From positions 1-64,000 of the forward strand of contig NZ_PCPB01000010.1 of the NCBI RefSeq assembly GCF_002979535.1: DNA of 64,000 bases, read 5' to 3'. Positions 55,626-64,000 of this stretch are shown in pieces. This stretch comes from Brevundimonas sp. MYb52 (GTDB lineage: Bacteria > Pseudomonadota > Alphaproteobacteria > Caulobacterales > Caulobacteraceae). The notes below the pieces were generated by a model, which saw only the letters and a list, made by a program, of their open reading frames with translations, was not told the origin of the DNA and did not search any database. Positions within the stretch are counted from its first letter, which is position 1. Every line of letters starts with the position of its first letter. A program made the position numbers and the translations under genes.

Positions 55626-56360
55626 TCACCGCAAATAGGGATCAATAGGGAAACGTGTGGTGATCTGGTAGAGCGGCGGCAGTTCGCGCGTCAGCTCAGC
55701 CAGGGAATGATTGGGCAGGGCCTGCGCCGGCCGCGACCGGTTCCAGGGCGTCCATTCCGACGCCTCATTGAAGCTATCCGCCGGTTCACGCACCACGAAG
55801 GCGATGCCGTTCCACATGGATATGAACTGTTCGCGGCTGTAGATCTTCAGCCCCAGGGCCGGATCGCCGATCAGGACGCGATCAGCGTCGTTCCCCTTGA
55901 AGACGACAAAATGCTTATAGCCGGCCGTGTCGATCATCACGATCGCCGGCCGGTTCATACTGGCCAGGTTCTCCAGCGTCAGTCGGTAGCCATCCGCCTG
56001 ATAGCCGTTGGTTTCAAGAAATTGCTTGATGTCGAGCAGGGAGAAGCCAACTCGCCGGATCACGTCCTGATCGCCGGCGGCGTACATGGCGCGGAAGATC
56101 TGTTCCTCACCCACTTCTCGATCATAGTGATAGCGTAGCAGGGTCGCCAGCGCCGCCGAGCCGCAACTGAAGTCATAGCGTTGTCGCACCACGGTGCGGA
56201 ACGGAATATCGCGATAGCTGACCACGCTGACCCGCGCCGGCGCCGGCCCGCTGCTGAGAAGCACATCGGCGCCCGCAGGCGCCGCACAGAACCAGGTCGC
56301 ACACAGAGCCGCGGCCGAAAGGCCGAGGCCCTTGTGAAAGCGAAAGCCGCTGCGTGTCAC
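55626..56360 (-). CDS. Periplasmic C39-family cysteine peptidase, FapD-like
   Basis: In Pseudomonas, FapD is a periplasmic C39 peptidase required for Fap fibre formation. The 244-residue product has a GTG start, a Sec signal peptide (GLSAAALCATWFCAAPAGA) and a C39 domain. That domain has Gln60 and nucleophile Cys66 in QRYDFSCGSAALATLL, His150 in GYKHFVVFKG and Asp166 in LIGDPALG. It lacks ABC transporter domains, so it works as a stand-alone protease. A C-terminal tail (PWNRSRPAQALPNHS and PLYQITTRFP) is extra. It overlaps the gene before it by 4 bases (GTGA). Confidence 0.9.
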   Translation of the reverse strand: MTRSGFRFHKGLGLSAAALCATWFCAAPAGADVLLSSGPAPARVSVVSYRDIPFRTVVRQRYDFSCGSAALATLLRYHYDREVGEEQIFRAMYAAGDQDVIRRVGFSLLDIKQFLETNGYQADGYRLTLENLASMNRPAIVMIDTAGYKHFVVFKGNDADRVLIGDPALGLKIYSREQFISMWNGIAFVVREPADSFNEASEWTPWNRSRPAQALPNHSLAELTRELPPLYQITTRFPIDPYLR

Positions 56361-56737
56361 GGCGTCGGACTCGTGGTCACGATATTGATCGTGATGGCGC
56401 CCTGGAGATTGTTGTTATGGCCCGTGTTCATCACGAAGTTGCCGACACCACTATAGCCTGCGAAGGCGTTGGCGCCGATGGAGATGGAACCCGACCCCAC
56501 GGTGTTGGCGGTGACGCTATTGCCGCTGTTCGTGGCCTTGAGCAGTTGATCACTGGCGACAAGGACATTGACGCCCTCGCGCGCGTTCAAATCATGAAGT
56601 TCCGCCAGGTCCAGGGGCTGCATCGCCAACGGCGCCGATGCCGATGCGCTCTGCGGTTCGGCGGGCGAAAGAACTTGCGGCGGCGGGGCAGGATCCGAGC
56701 CGGCGAACAACAGCGCGGCTGTAATAAGGATTAGCAT
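56357..56737 (-). CDS. Small secreted Fap-cluster protein sharing the fibre C-terminal motif
   Basis: The product is 126 residues. It has a short signal sequence (MLILITAALLFAGS), a Pro/Ala-rich linker and a helical stretch (LDLAELHDLNAREGVNVLV). A Gly/Asn/Ser-rich, beta-prone C-terminal half has NSVTANTVGSGSISIGANAF and AGYSGVGNFVMNTGHNNN. Its AFAGYSGV (91-98) closely matches AFAGFAGI in the repeat protein. GGAGG precedes the ATG. It is likely a minor fibre subunit or nucleator. Homology to FapA, FapB or FapE is not claimed. Confidence 0.75.
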   Translation of the reverse strand: MLILITAALLFAGSDPAPPPQVLSPAEPQSASASAPLAMQPLDLAELHDLNAREGVNVLVASDQLLKATNSGNSVTANTVGSGSISIGANAFAGYSGVGNFVMNTGHNNNLQGAITINIVTTSPTP

Positions 56738-56757
56738 TGGCTTCCTCCCGAAAGAAA

Positions 56758-56784
56758 TCGGCGGCCGGTCAAACCGGCCGCCGA
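56758..56784 (-). terminator. Attenuator hairpin after the repeat-protein gene
   Basis: TCGGCGGCCGGT pairs perfectly with ACCGGCCGCCGA around a three-base loop. On the minus strand it is followed by TTTCTTT. It lies 9-35 bases beyond the repeat-protein stop and just ahead of the next ribosome-binding site. Partial termination here would make far more subunit mRNA than downstream message. Confidence 0.75.
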
Positions 56785-56792
56785 CAGAACGC

Positions 56793-57626
56793 TTAACCGC
56801 CGTTGCCGAACGTGATGTTGGCGTTGGCGGCGACAGCCGTAGCAGCCTGACCGACCGAAGCCTGGCCGGTGATGTTGCTGACGGTCTGAATGCCCGCGAA
56901 GCCGGCGAATGCGCCGCCGTTTTGGTTGATGTCGCCGCTGCGGATGCGGCCGTTTTGCGGGCCGTCGCCGCCTTCGGACAGGTCGAAGCTCAGATCACTG
57001 ACGTTGGCCGCCAGCGACTGGTTGCTCAGCGACACCCGCCAGGTCGAGTTGTCATTGAACGAGTCGGTAATGCCGACATGGGTCGAGTTGTCGGAGTTAT
57101 CGTTGAACGAGTCAGCGATATCGACAGCCAGATCCAGGTTGGTGTTGGTCGAGTTGTCCGTATTGGTGGAGTTGTTGGAATTGTCGTTGAACGAGTCCGC
57201 GATATCCACGGCCAGGTCCGTCGAGTTATCCATGTTGGTCGAGTTGTCGTTGCCCGAGTCAGCGATATTGGTCGAGTTGTCGTTGAACGAGTCGCTCACG
57301 CCAAGGTCGAGATCGGTGTTGGTGGAGTTGTTGGAATTGTCGTTCAGTGAATCGGAAATGCCGACATCAAGGTCGGTATTGGTCGAGTTGTTCGAGTTGT
57401 CATTCAGCGAGTCATTGACGCCGAGATTGGTCGAATTATCTGAATTGTCATTCAGGGAGTCTGCAATCCCCACGTCCAGATCAGTGCTGTTGTAGGAATC
57501 GGTCGCGTTGGTGTTGCCACCCACGCCGCCGTTGGGCCCGCTCGAAGTGGTTTGGGCCTGGGTCACGGTTGCAAACGCCAGCACCCCCGCCAGGACAGCC
57601 GCCGAAGTCATCAATTTGGCACGCAT
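56793..57626 (-). CDS. Secreted Asn/Asp/Ser/Thr repeat protein, candidate amyloid fibre subunit
   Basis: The 277-residue product has a Sec signal peptide (MTSAAVLAGVLAFATVTQAQ, cleavage near 25). The mature protein is dominated by eight irregular repeats (about 49-195) around DS(L/F)NDNS(N/D)NST, separated by 11-28 residues, often with a T(D/N)LDLAVDI-type link. A C-terminal non-repeat domain (about 196-277) contains GDINQNGGAFAGFAGIQTVS and NITGQASVGQ. The composition (mostly Asn, Asp, Ser, Thr, Gly, no Cys) is typical of secreted fibre subunits. It is first in the operon with the FapD-like peptidase and has its own attenuator. No known Fap, curli or Hfa subunit matches by eye. Confidence 0.85.
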   Translation of the reverse strand: MRAKLMTSAAVLAGVLAFATVTQAQTTSSGPNGGVGGNTNATDSYNSTDLDVGIADSLNDNSDNSTNLGVNDSLNDNSNNSTNTDLDVGISDSLNDNSNNSTNTDLDLGVSDSFNDNSTNIADSGNDNSTNMDNSTDLAVDIADSFNDNSNNSTNTDNSTNTNLDLAVDIADSFNDNSDNSTHVGITDSFNDNSTWRVSLSNQSLAANVSDLSFDLSEGGDGPQNGRIRSGDINQNGGAFAGFAGIQTVSNITGQASVGQAATAVAANANITFGNGG

Positions 57627-57933
57627 ATCTTTAGCCTCCAGATCAAAATGGATACGGAGGTTCCTCCACCTCCGGACAACCCAATCGCCCTGAGACCTCG
57701 TCGTTCCGACTTCGCCCGATAGGCGAACCGCCCCGAAATGAGACGCTTTTTAGCCATTCACAGGGCGTGACACGTCATTTGTTATAGTCACCTGGATCGC
57801 CGGTTTTGAGATCGGATCATTTGATCAGACGACCACCCGGAATAAACTCTCGCGATCTGGTCTCTTCTTTCGCTGTCGACCTTCGCGCCCTGCGCATGGC
57901 GTTCCAGCGCTGCGGATGCTAAGCGCGCGGACC
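57627..57933. promoter_or_regulatory. Divergent control region between the repeat-protein gene and lepA
   Basis: On the repeat-protein side, GGAGG lies 8 bases before the ATG. A hairpin (CGGAGGT...ACCTCCG, 57655-57674) sits in the probable leader and contains a second GGAGG-like core. Around 57780, GTGACACGTCATTTGTTATAG is comparatively AT-rich and could hold promoters. GATCATTTGATC at about 57818 is a short inverted repeat. No gene is seen here. Confidence 0.4.
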
Positions 57934-59742
<1,809 letters not shown>

Positions 59743-59767
59743 TCCTCGCCGCAGACGGCTGAATCTT

Positions 59768-59802
59768 AAAAGGGCGGAAGGCGCGAGCTTTCCGCCCTTT
59801 TT
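59768..59802 (+). terminator. Rho-independent terminator after lepA
   Basis: AAAGGGCGGAA pairs with TTCCGCCCTTT around a GGCGCGAGC-type loop, followed by further T residues. It lies 25 bases after the lepA stop. Confidence 0.85.
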
Positions 59803-59914
59803 GCATGCCGGTCCTCAACATGAACAATCGTTCATAGACGAACGTGTCGCGTTGCCGCGACGTGATGCACCGTTAAGGTCCCGGCCCAGCACTATCTGTT
59901 GGGGACTGAAATCC

Positions 59915-62767
59915 ATGCGCCTTGCCGCTTCATCCGTAGCCCTGGCCGCCCTTGTGGCCGTCGCTTCACCCGTTATGGCCCATGCTCCGGCCGCCGCGAC
60001 CGCTGTGACCGCGCCGTCGGCCACGCCGCTGCGCGGGGCGCCGGTGTCCGAACTGGTCGCCCGCGTCGATATTCCGTGGAAGCGCTTCCAGTTGGACAAC
60101 GGCCTGACGGTCCTGGTGAACGAGGACCACAAGGCGCCGGTCGTGGCGGTGTCGGTCTGGTATAATGTCGGCTCCAAGGACGAGCCCAAGGGCTCGACCG
60201 GGTTCGCCCACCTGTTCGAACACCTGATGTTCGGCGGATCGGAGAACTCGCCGTCCAGCCACATCCAGACGATGAATGCGGCGGGCGCCACGGGCCTGAA
60301 CGGCACGACCTGGTTCGACCGCACCAACTATTTCCAGACGGTGCCGACCCCGGCGCTGGACTACACCCTGTATCTGGAATCCGACCGCATGGGCTACCTG
60401 CTGGGGCAGGTCAGTCAGGAGGTCCTGGATCTGCAACGCGGCGTCGTCCAGAACGAAAAGCGCCAGGGCGACAACCAGCCCTACGGCCTGACCTACTACG
60501 CCACGCTGGAAGCGCTGTTCCCCGAGGGTCACCCCTATCGCCACTCGACCATCGGTTCGATGGCTGACCTGGATTCGGCCAGCATGGAGACGGTGCGCGA
60601 CTGGTTCCGTGAGAACTACGGCCCCAACAACGCCATCCTGGTCCTGTCCGGCGACATCGACGAGGCCAAGGCCCGCGAGCTGACCCAGAAATACTTCGGC
60701 GCCATCGCCCGCGGCCCGGTCAACACCCCGGCGGCGGCCCCGATCCCGACCCTGGCGGCCCCCGTCGAGCAGGTGCTGCACGACCGCGTGGCCCAGACCC
60801 GCATCAGCCGCACCTGGACGACGCCGGGCCTGAACGACCCGGACTCGGTGCCGCTGAGCGTCGGCGCCTCGGTGCTGGGGGGACTGGCCAGTTCGCGTCT
60901 GGACAATGTCCTGGTGCGCGACGAGCAGATCGCCTCCAGCGTCTCGGCTGGCAACCAGGCCTTCCAGCGCGTCAGCATGTTCAGCTATTCGGCCATGGTG
61001 AAGCCAGGCGCCGACGCCGACGCCGTGGCCCGCCGCATGGACGCCGTCCTGGCGGACCTGATCGCCAACGGCCCGACCCAGGACGAGATCGACCGCGTCG
61101 TGACCCAATACGCCTCGCGCCGCATCCAGGGTCTGGAAATGGCCAACGGCAAGGCCTCGGTCCTGGCCGAGGGTCAGCTCTATTCGGGCGATCCCGATTT
61201 CTACAAGAAGGAACTGGCGGCCTATGCCGCCGTGACGCCGGCCCAGGTGCAGGCCGCCCTGAAGAAGTGGCTGAGCCGCCCGGTCTATAGCCAGATCGTC
61301 ATGCCGGGCGACCGCGAGGCCTACGTCGACGCCGCCGCCGCCCCGTCGGGCGCGACCCCGACGCCGGCCGCCCCGATCCAGCGCGTGGCCCGCGAGGCGA
61401 CCCCGGCCATCGGCGAAGTGTCCAACGTCGACTTCCCCGCCGTCGAGCGCGCCGCCCTGTCGAACGGGATCGAGGTGGTCTACGCCCGCTCGACCACCGT
61501 GCCGGTGACCCGCGTGGCGCTGGAGTTCGACGCCGGCGTCGCCGCCGACCGCGCCGATCGTCTGGGCGCCCACACCCTGATGCTGAACGTCATGCAGGAA
61601 GGCACGACGACGCGCGACTCCAAGGCCCTGGCCGAGGCACAGGAACGCCTGGGCGCCAGCGTCTCGGTCGGCTCGTCGATGGACCGCACCGTCGCCAGCC
61701 TGTCGGCGGTGACCACAAACCTGCAGCCGTCGCTGACCCTGCTGTCGGACGTGGTGCGCAACCCCGCCTTCGCCCCCAGCGAGGTCGAGCGCCTGCGCGC
61801 CGTGCGTCTGGCGGCCCTGGCCAATGAGAAGACCCAGCCGGCTTCGATCGCCGGTCGCGCCCTGCCGCCGCTGATCTATGGCGAGAGCCACCCCTATGGT
61901 CGTTCGTTCAGCGGCTCCGGCGACGAGGCCGTCATCCGCGGCCTGACGCGCGCCGACCTGGTCGCCGACCACGCCGCCTGGGTCCGCCCGGACAACGCCA
62001 AGCTGTTTGTGGTCTCGGATCTGCCCCTGGCCGAGCTGAAGCCGCAACTGGAGGCCGCCTTCGGCGACTGGCGCGCCCCGACGACGGCCAAGGGAACCAA
62101 GACGTTCACCGCCGCCCTGCCCCAGACCTCGGCCCGCATCGTCCTGATCGACCGTCCGCAGTCGCCGCAGTCGCTGATCTACGGCGGTCAGGTCCTGCCG
62201 GTGTCGGGCACCGACGACCTGCTGACCCTGACCACGGCCAATACCGTGCTGGGTGCGGACTTCCTGTCGCGGATCAACGCCGACCTGCGCGAGACCAAGG
62301 GCTGGTCCTACGGCGTGCGCGGCAATGTCAGCACCCTGCAGAACCGCTCGCCCTACATCGTCAACGCCCCGGTCCAGGCCAACCGCACAGGCGAGTCGAT
62401 CGCCGCCCTGATCGGCCAGTACGAGCGCTTCCTCGGCGCCGACGGCGTGACCCAGGCCGAGCGCGACCGCACGGTTCTGGGCGACACGCGCGGCCTGTCG
62501 GGCAGCTATGAGACCTCGGCCCAGGTGCTGGGCGCCCTGCGCTCCAACGCCCTCTATGGCCGTCCCGACGGCTATCAGGAGGCCCTGGCCGGCCGCATCA
62601 ACGCCCTGACGGCGCAACAGATGGACGCCGCCGCCCGCGCCGCCATCAAGCCTGACACCTTCGTCTGGGTGGTGGTCGGCGACGCCTCGGTGGTCAAGCC
62701 GCAGTTGGACGCGCTCGGCCTGCCGGTCGAGGTGCGTGCGGCCGCGGCGCCGACGACGGCCCAGTAG
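59915..62767 (+). CDS. M16-family zinc peptidase (insulinase-like), secreted
   Basis: This is a periplasmic or exported metallopeptidase built of two M16 halves. From ATG 59915 the product is 950 residues with a signal peptide (AASSVALAALVAVASPVMAHA). The first half carries the inverted zinc motif HLFEHLMFGG (HxxEH) with the distal Glu in the later QNEKRQGDN region. The second half (from about 500) has the M16 fold without HxxEH, as is usual. ATG at 59801 would lie over the lepA terminator and is rejected. The gene is a single transcript ending at the 62791 terminator. Confidence 0.95.
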   Translation: MRLAASSVALAALVAVASPVMAHAPAAATAVTAPSATPLRGAPVSELVARVDIPWKRFQLDNGLTVLVNEDHKAPVVAVSVWYNVGSKDEPKGSTGFAHLFEHLMFGGSENSPSSHIQTMNAAGATGLNGTTWFDRTNYFQTVPTPALDYTLYLESDRMGYLLGQVSQEVLDLQRGVVQNEKRQGDNQPYGLTYYATLEALFPEGHPYRHSTIGSMADLDSASMETVRDWFRENYGPNNAILVLSGDIDEAKARELTQKYFGAIARGPVNTPAAAPIPTLAAPVEQVLHDRVAQTRISRTWTTPGLNDPDSVPLSVGASVLGGLASSRLDNVLVRDEQIASSVSAGNQAFQRVSMFSYSAMVKPGADADAVARRMDAVLADLIANGPTQDEIDRVVTQYASRRIQGLEMANGKASVLAEGQLYSGDPDFYKKELAAYAAVTPAQVQAALKKWLSRPVYSQIVMPGDREAYVDAAAAPSGATPTPAAPIQRVAREATPAIGEVSNVDFPAVERAALSNGIEVVYARSTTVPVTRVALEFDAGVAADRADRLGAHTLMLNVMQEGTTTRDSKALAEAQERLGASVSVGSSMDRTVASLSAVTTNLQPSLTLLSDVVRNPAFAPSEVERLRAVRLAALANEKTQPASIAGRALPPLIYGESHPYGRSFSGSGDEAVIRGLTRADLVADHAAWVRPDNAKLFVVSDLPLAELKPQLEAAFGDWRAPTTAKGTKTFTAALPQTSARIVLIDRPQSPQSLIYGGQVLPVSGTDDLLTLTTANTVLGADFLSRINADLRETKGWSYGVRGNVSTLQNRSPYIVNAPVQANRTGESIAALIGQYERFLGADGVTQAERDRTVLGDTRGLSGSYETSAQVLGALRSNALYGRPDGYQEALAGRINALTAQQMDAAARAAIKPDTFVWVVVGDASVVKPQLDALGLPVEVRAAAAPTTAQ

Positions 62768-62790
62768 GCCGCGTCAGTCGAGACGAACAG

Positions 62791-62823
62791 AAAGGCCGGC
62801 GGGGCGACCCCCCGGCCTTTTTT
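62791..62823. terminator. Terminator between the M16 gene and the convergent hypothetical gene
   Basis: AAAGGCCGGCGGGG pairs with CCCCCCGGCCTTT around CGA, then a run of T on the plus strand. It lies 24 bases after the M16 stop and 12 before the end of the facing gene. Confidence 0.85.
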
Positions 62824-62834
62824 CGTTGTGGCCG

Positions 62835-63263
62835 CTAGCGCTTCCTGAAGCGGGCGGCGTCAGCGGCCAGGCCGGCGCCCCAGTCGGTCGCGGGGTGGTC
62901 GGGCTCGGCGACGAAGGGCAGTTCGCCGGCGACGCCGCGGATCGCCAGCGCCAGAGGCAGGGCGTAGTGGAGCATGAGGCGCAGCGGCTTGCGGCGCTTG
63001 TCGGTCACGTCCCAGCCCAGGGCCTCGAAGGCCTCGGCCAGGTCGGCGCCGCTCAGGCGGTGGATGTCGTCCCAGTCGGCGGGAAGCGTCACAGCCTCGG
63101 CTTCGTCGCCGGTCAGGCCGAACAGGGCGCTGGTCAGGGCGTCGATCTCGGGGAATTCGTCGCGGGCGTCGGGATCGGCGTAGCGCGGCTTCATCAGCGC
63201 CTTCAGTTCCAGATCATCGACGCCGGGCAGGTCGATCAGGCGGCGCATGGGGGCTTGGGTCAT
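62835..63263 (-). CDS. Hypothetical protein
   Basis: From ATG 63263 (MTQAPMRRLIDLPGVDD) the product is 142 residues, soluble, with no signal peptide. It has an acidic N-terminal half (DARDEFPEIDALTSALFG) and a C-terminal part with DDIHRLSGADLAEAFEALGW and LPLALAIRGVAGELPFV. No family is recognised. The frame continues upstream without conservation. It is divergent from the NYN-domain gene, with 88 bases between the starts. Confidence 0.6.
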   Translation of the reverse strand: MTQAPMRRLIDLPGVDDLELKALMKPRYADPDARDEFPEIDALTSALFGLTGDEAEAVTLPADWDDIHRLSGADLAEAFEALGWDVTDKRRKPLRLMLHYALPLALAIRGVAGELPFVAEPDHPATDWGAGLAADAARFRKR

Positions 63264-63351
63264 GAGCCGCCCTCTAGCACGCCTGTCGGCGGTTGACCGC
63301 GCCCACGTGCGGGTCGAGGCTGGCGGGGCGTCAACAGAGAAGGCCTCGCCC

Positions 63352-64000
63352 ATGCCGACCGACCTGCCCACCGCCGCCCGTGCGCCGCGCCTGGCCGTCC
63401 TGATCGACGGGGAGAACGCCTCGGCCCGGATCGCGGAGGCCCTGTTCACCGAGATCGCCACCCTGGGCGAGGCCTCGGCCCGGCGCATCTATGGCGACGC
63501 GGCCAGTCCGGCGCTGCGGTCCTGGATTGACGTCCTGCCCCGTTGGGCCATCCAGTGGCAGCAGAATTTCCAGAACACCAAGGGCAAGAACTCGGGCGAC
63601 ATCGCTCTGGTGATCGACGCCATGGACCTGTTGCACTCGGGGCGGTTCGACGGCTTCTGCCTGGTGTCGTCGGACAGCGACTTCACCCGGCTGGCGGCGC
63701 GGATCCGCGAGCAGGGCGTGCCGGTCTATGGCTTTGGCGAGCGCAAGACGCCCGAGAGCTTCCGTCAGGCCTGCACCCGTTTCATCTACACCGAGAACCT
63801 GACAGGACGCGGCGGCGGCGGCGGCGATAACGACGAAGCCGCCCCTGCCCCCGCCGAGAAGAAGCCGTCGGACGCGGTGCGCCTGATCGCCGCCGCCATC
63901 GCCGACATGGACGAGGACGGCGACGGCTGGGTCAATATCGGCGGCATCGGCAACCGGTTGAGGAACGCCTATCCCGACTTCGACCAGCGCACCTATGGCC
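63352..64000 (+). CDS. NYN-domain protein (LabA/DUF88 type) with a LOTUS-like C-terminus, truncated by window
   Basis: This is a PIN-like putative RNase domain protein. From ATG 63352 at least 216 residues are visible. The NYN core has LAVLIDGENASARIAEAL (first Asp), NSGDIALVIDAMDLLHSG and FCLVSSDSDFTRLAARIRE (SDSDF acidic motif). A Gly/Ala/Pro linker (about 152-172) leads to an OST-HTH/LOTUS-like domain beginning SDAVRLIAAAIADMDEDGDG. The end lies outside the window. LabA-type proteins act on RNA in several systems; the target here is unknown. Confidence 0.88.
   Translation, partial: MPTDLPTAARAPRLAVLIDGENASARIAEALFTEIATLGEASARRIYGDAASPALRSWIDVLPRWAIQWQQNFQNTKGKNSGDIALVIDAMDLLHSGRFDGFCLVSSDSDFTRLAARIREQGVPVYGFGERKTPESFRQACTRFIYTENLTGRGGGGGDNDEAAPAPAEKKPSDAVRLIAAAIADMDEDGDGWVNIGGIGNRLRNAYPDFDQRTYG

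Noticed and set aside
57040..57490. Regularly spaced repeats that could suggest a CRISPR array
   Set aside because: The repeats are in frame inside a signal-peptide-bearing gene, vary in spacing by codon multiples and encode an NDNS peptide repeat. No cas genes are present.
59966..62617. Minus-strand open frame of 883 codons opposite the M16 peptidase
   Set aside because: It is a shadow of the M16 gene with no motifs and with composition typical of antisense high-GC frames.

Overview
The window is a high-GC, densely coded stretch of an alphaproteobacterial chromosome. Gene content and style point to Caulobacteraceae, most likely a Brevundimonas-like organism. The pointers are a CpdR-type single-domain response regulator, a proline-rich TolA, a TorF-family porin, and short palindromic intergenic repeats of the CCCTCCCC...GGGGAGGG kind. 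This is inference; no rRNA marker is present. One gene, at 26.6-28.3 kb, is visibly AT-rich against this background and looks acquired.

Layout. 0-8.4 kb, minus strand: a tilS fragment at the window edge, then cpoB, a DUF3667 membrane protein, pal, tolB, tolA, tolR, tolQ and ybgC. This is the complete Tol-Pal envelope-constriction system with one extra gene between pal and cpoB. 8.5-10.8 kb: ruvB, ruvA, ruvC (Holliday-junction processing). 10.9-16.2 kb: a MarR regulator with a paired operator driving an MFS exporter, two MgtC-like proteins separated by a palindromic repeat, and yebC. 16.5-18.9 kb: a family-2 glycosyltransferase translationally coupled to an outer-membrane protein. 18.9-24.4 kb: nucleoside salvage (nucleoside hydrolase plus ribokinase), a DsbA/FrnE-like protein, and a D-cysteine desulfhydrase/racemase pair. 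24.5-26.6 kb: a TPP riboswitch and thiC. 26.6-28.3 kb: the AIPR phage-defence-type protein. 28.4-34.5 kb: housekeeping genes (KDPG aldolase, pyrophosphatase, cpdR, tRNA-Val) and a candidate small RNA. 35.5-44.2 kb: a kdpFABCDE potassium-uptake operon that carries a TorF-like porin between kdpB and kdpC and an extra 27-residue membrane peptide ahead of kdpF. 44.6-50.7 kb: a CzcCBA-type heavy-metal efflux pump with a His-rich leader protein. 50.8-52.6 kb: a BigR/persulfide-dioxygenase/rhodanese sulfide-detoxification unit. 57.9-64 kb: lepA, an M16 peptidase, a hypothetical protein and a truncated NYN-domain protein.

The most unusual locus is 52.8-57.6 kb, a Fap-like functional-amyloid system. 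It holds a Crp-like regulator followed by a FapF-like outer-membrane pore. Convergent to these is an operon of (i) a secreted Asn/Asp/Ser/Thr-rich repeat protein, (ii) a small secreted protein sharing its C-terminal motif, (iii) a periplasmic C39 peptidase (FapD-like) and (iv) a secreted protein carrying a double-glycine leader-like site that the C39 peptidase could cut. A strong attenuator hairpin lies just after the repeat-protein gene. The pore and peptidase resemble Pseudomonas FapF and FapD, but the putative fibre subunits do not obviously resemble FapB or FapC. This is the best candidate for a little-described system in the window.

Functional themes are envelope integrity and surface structures (Tol-Pal, glycosyltransferase, Fap-like fibres), ion and metal homeostasis (Kdp, Czc, MgtC), sulfur chemistry (D-cysteine desulfhydrase, BigR regulon) and DNA repair or defence (RuvABC, AIPR).
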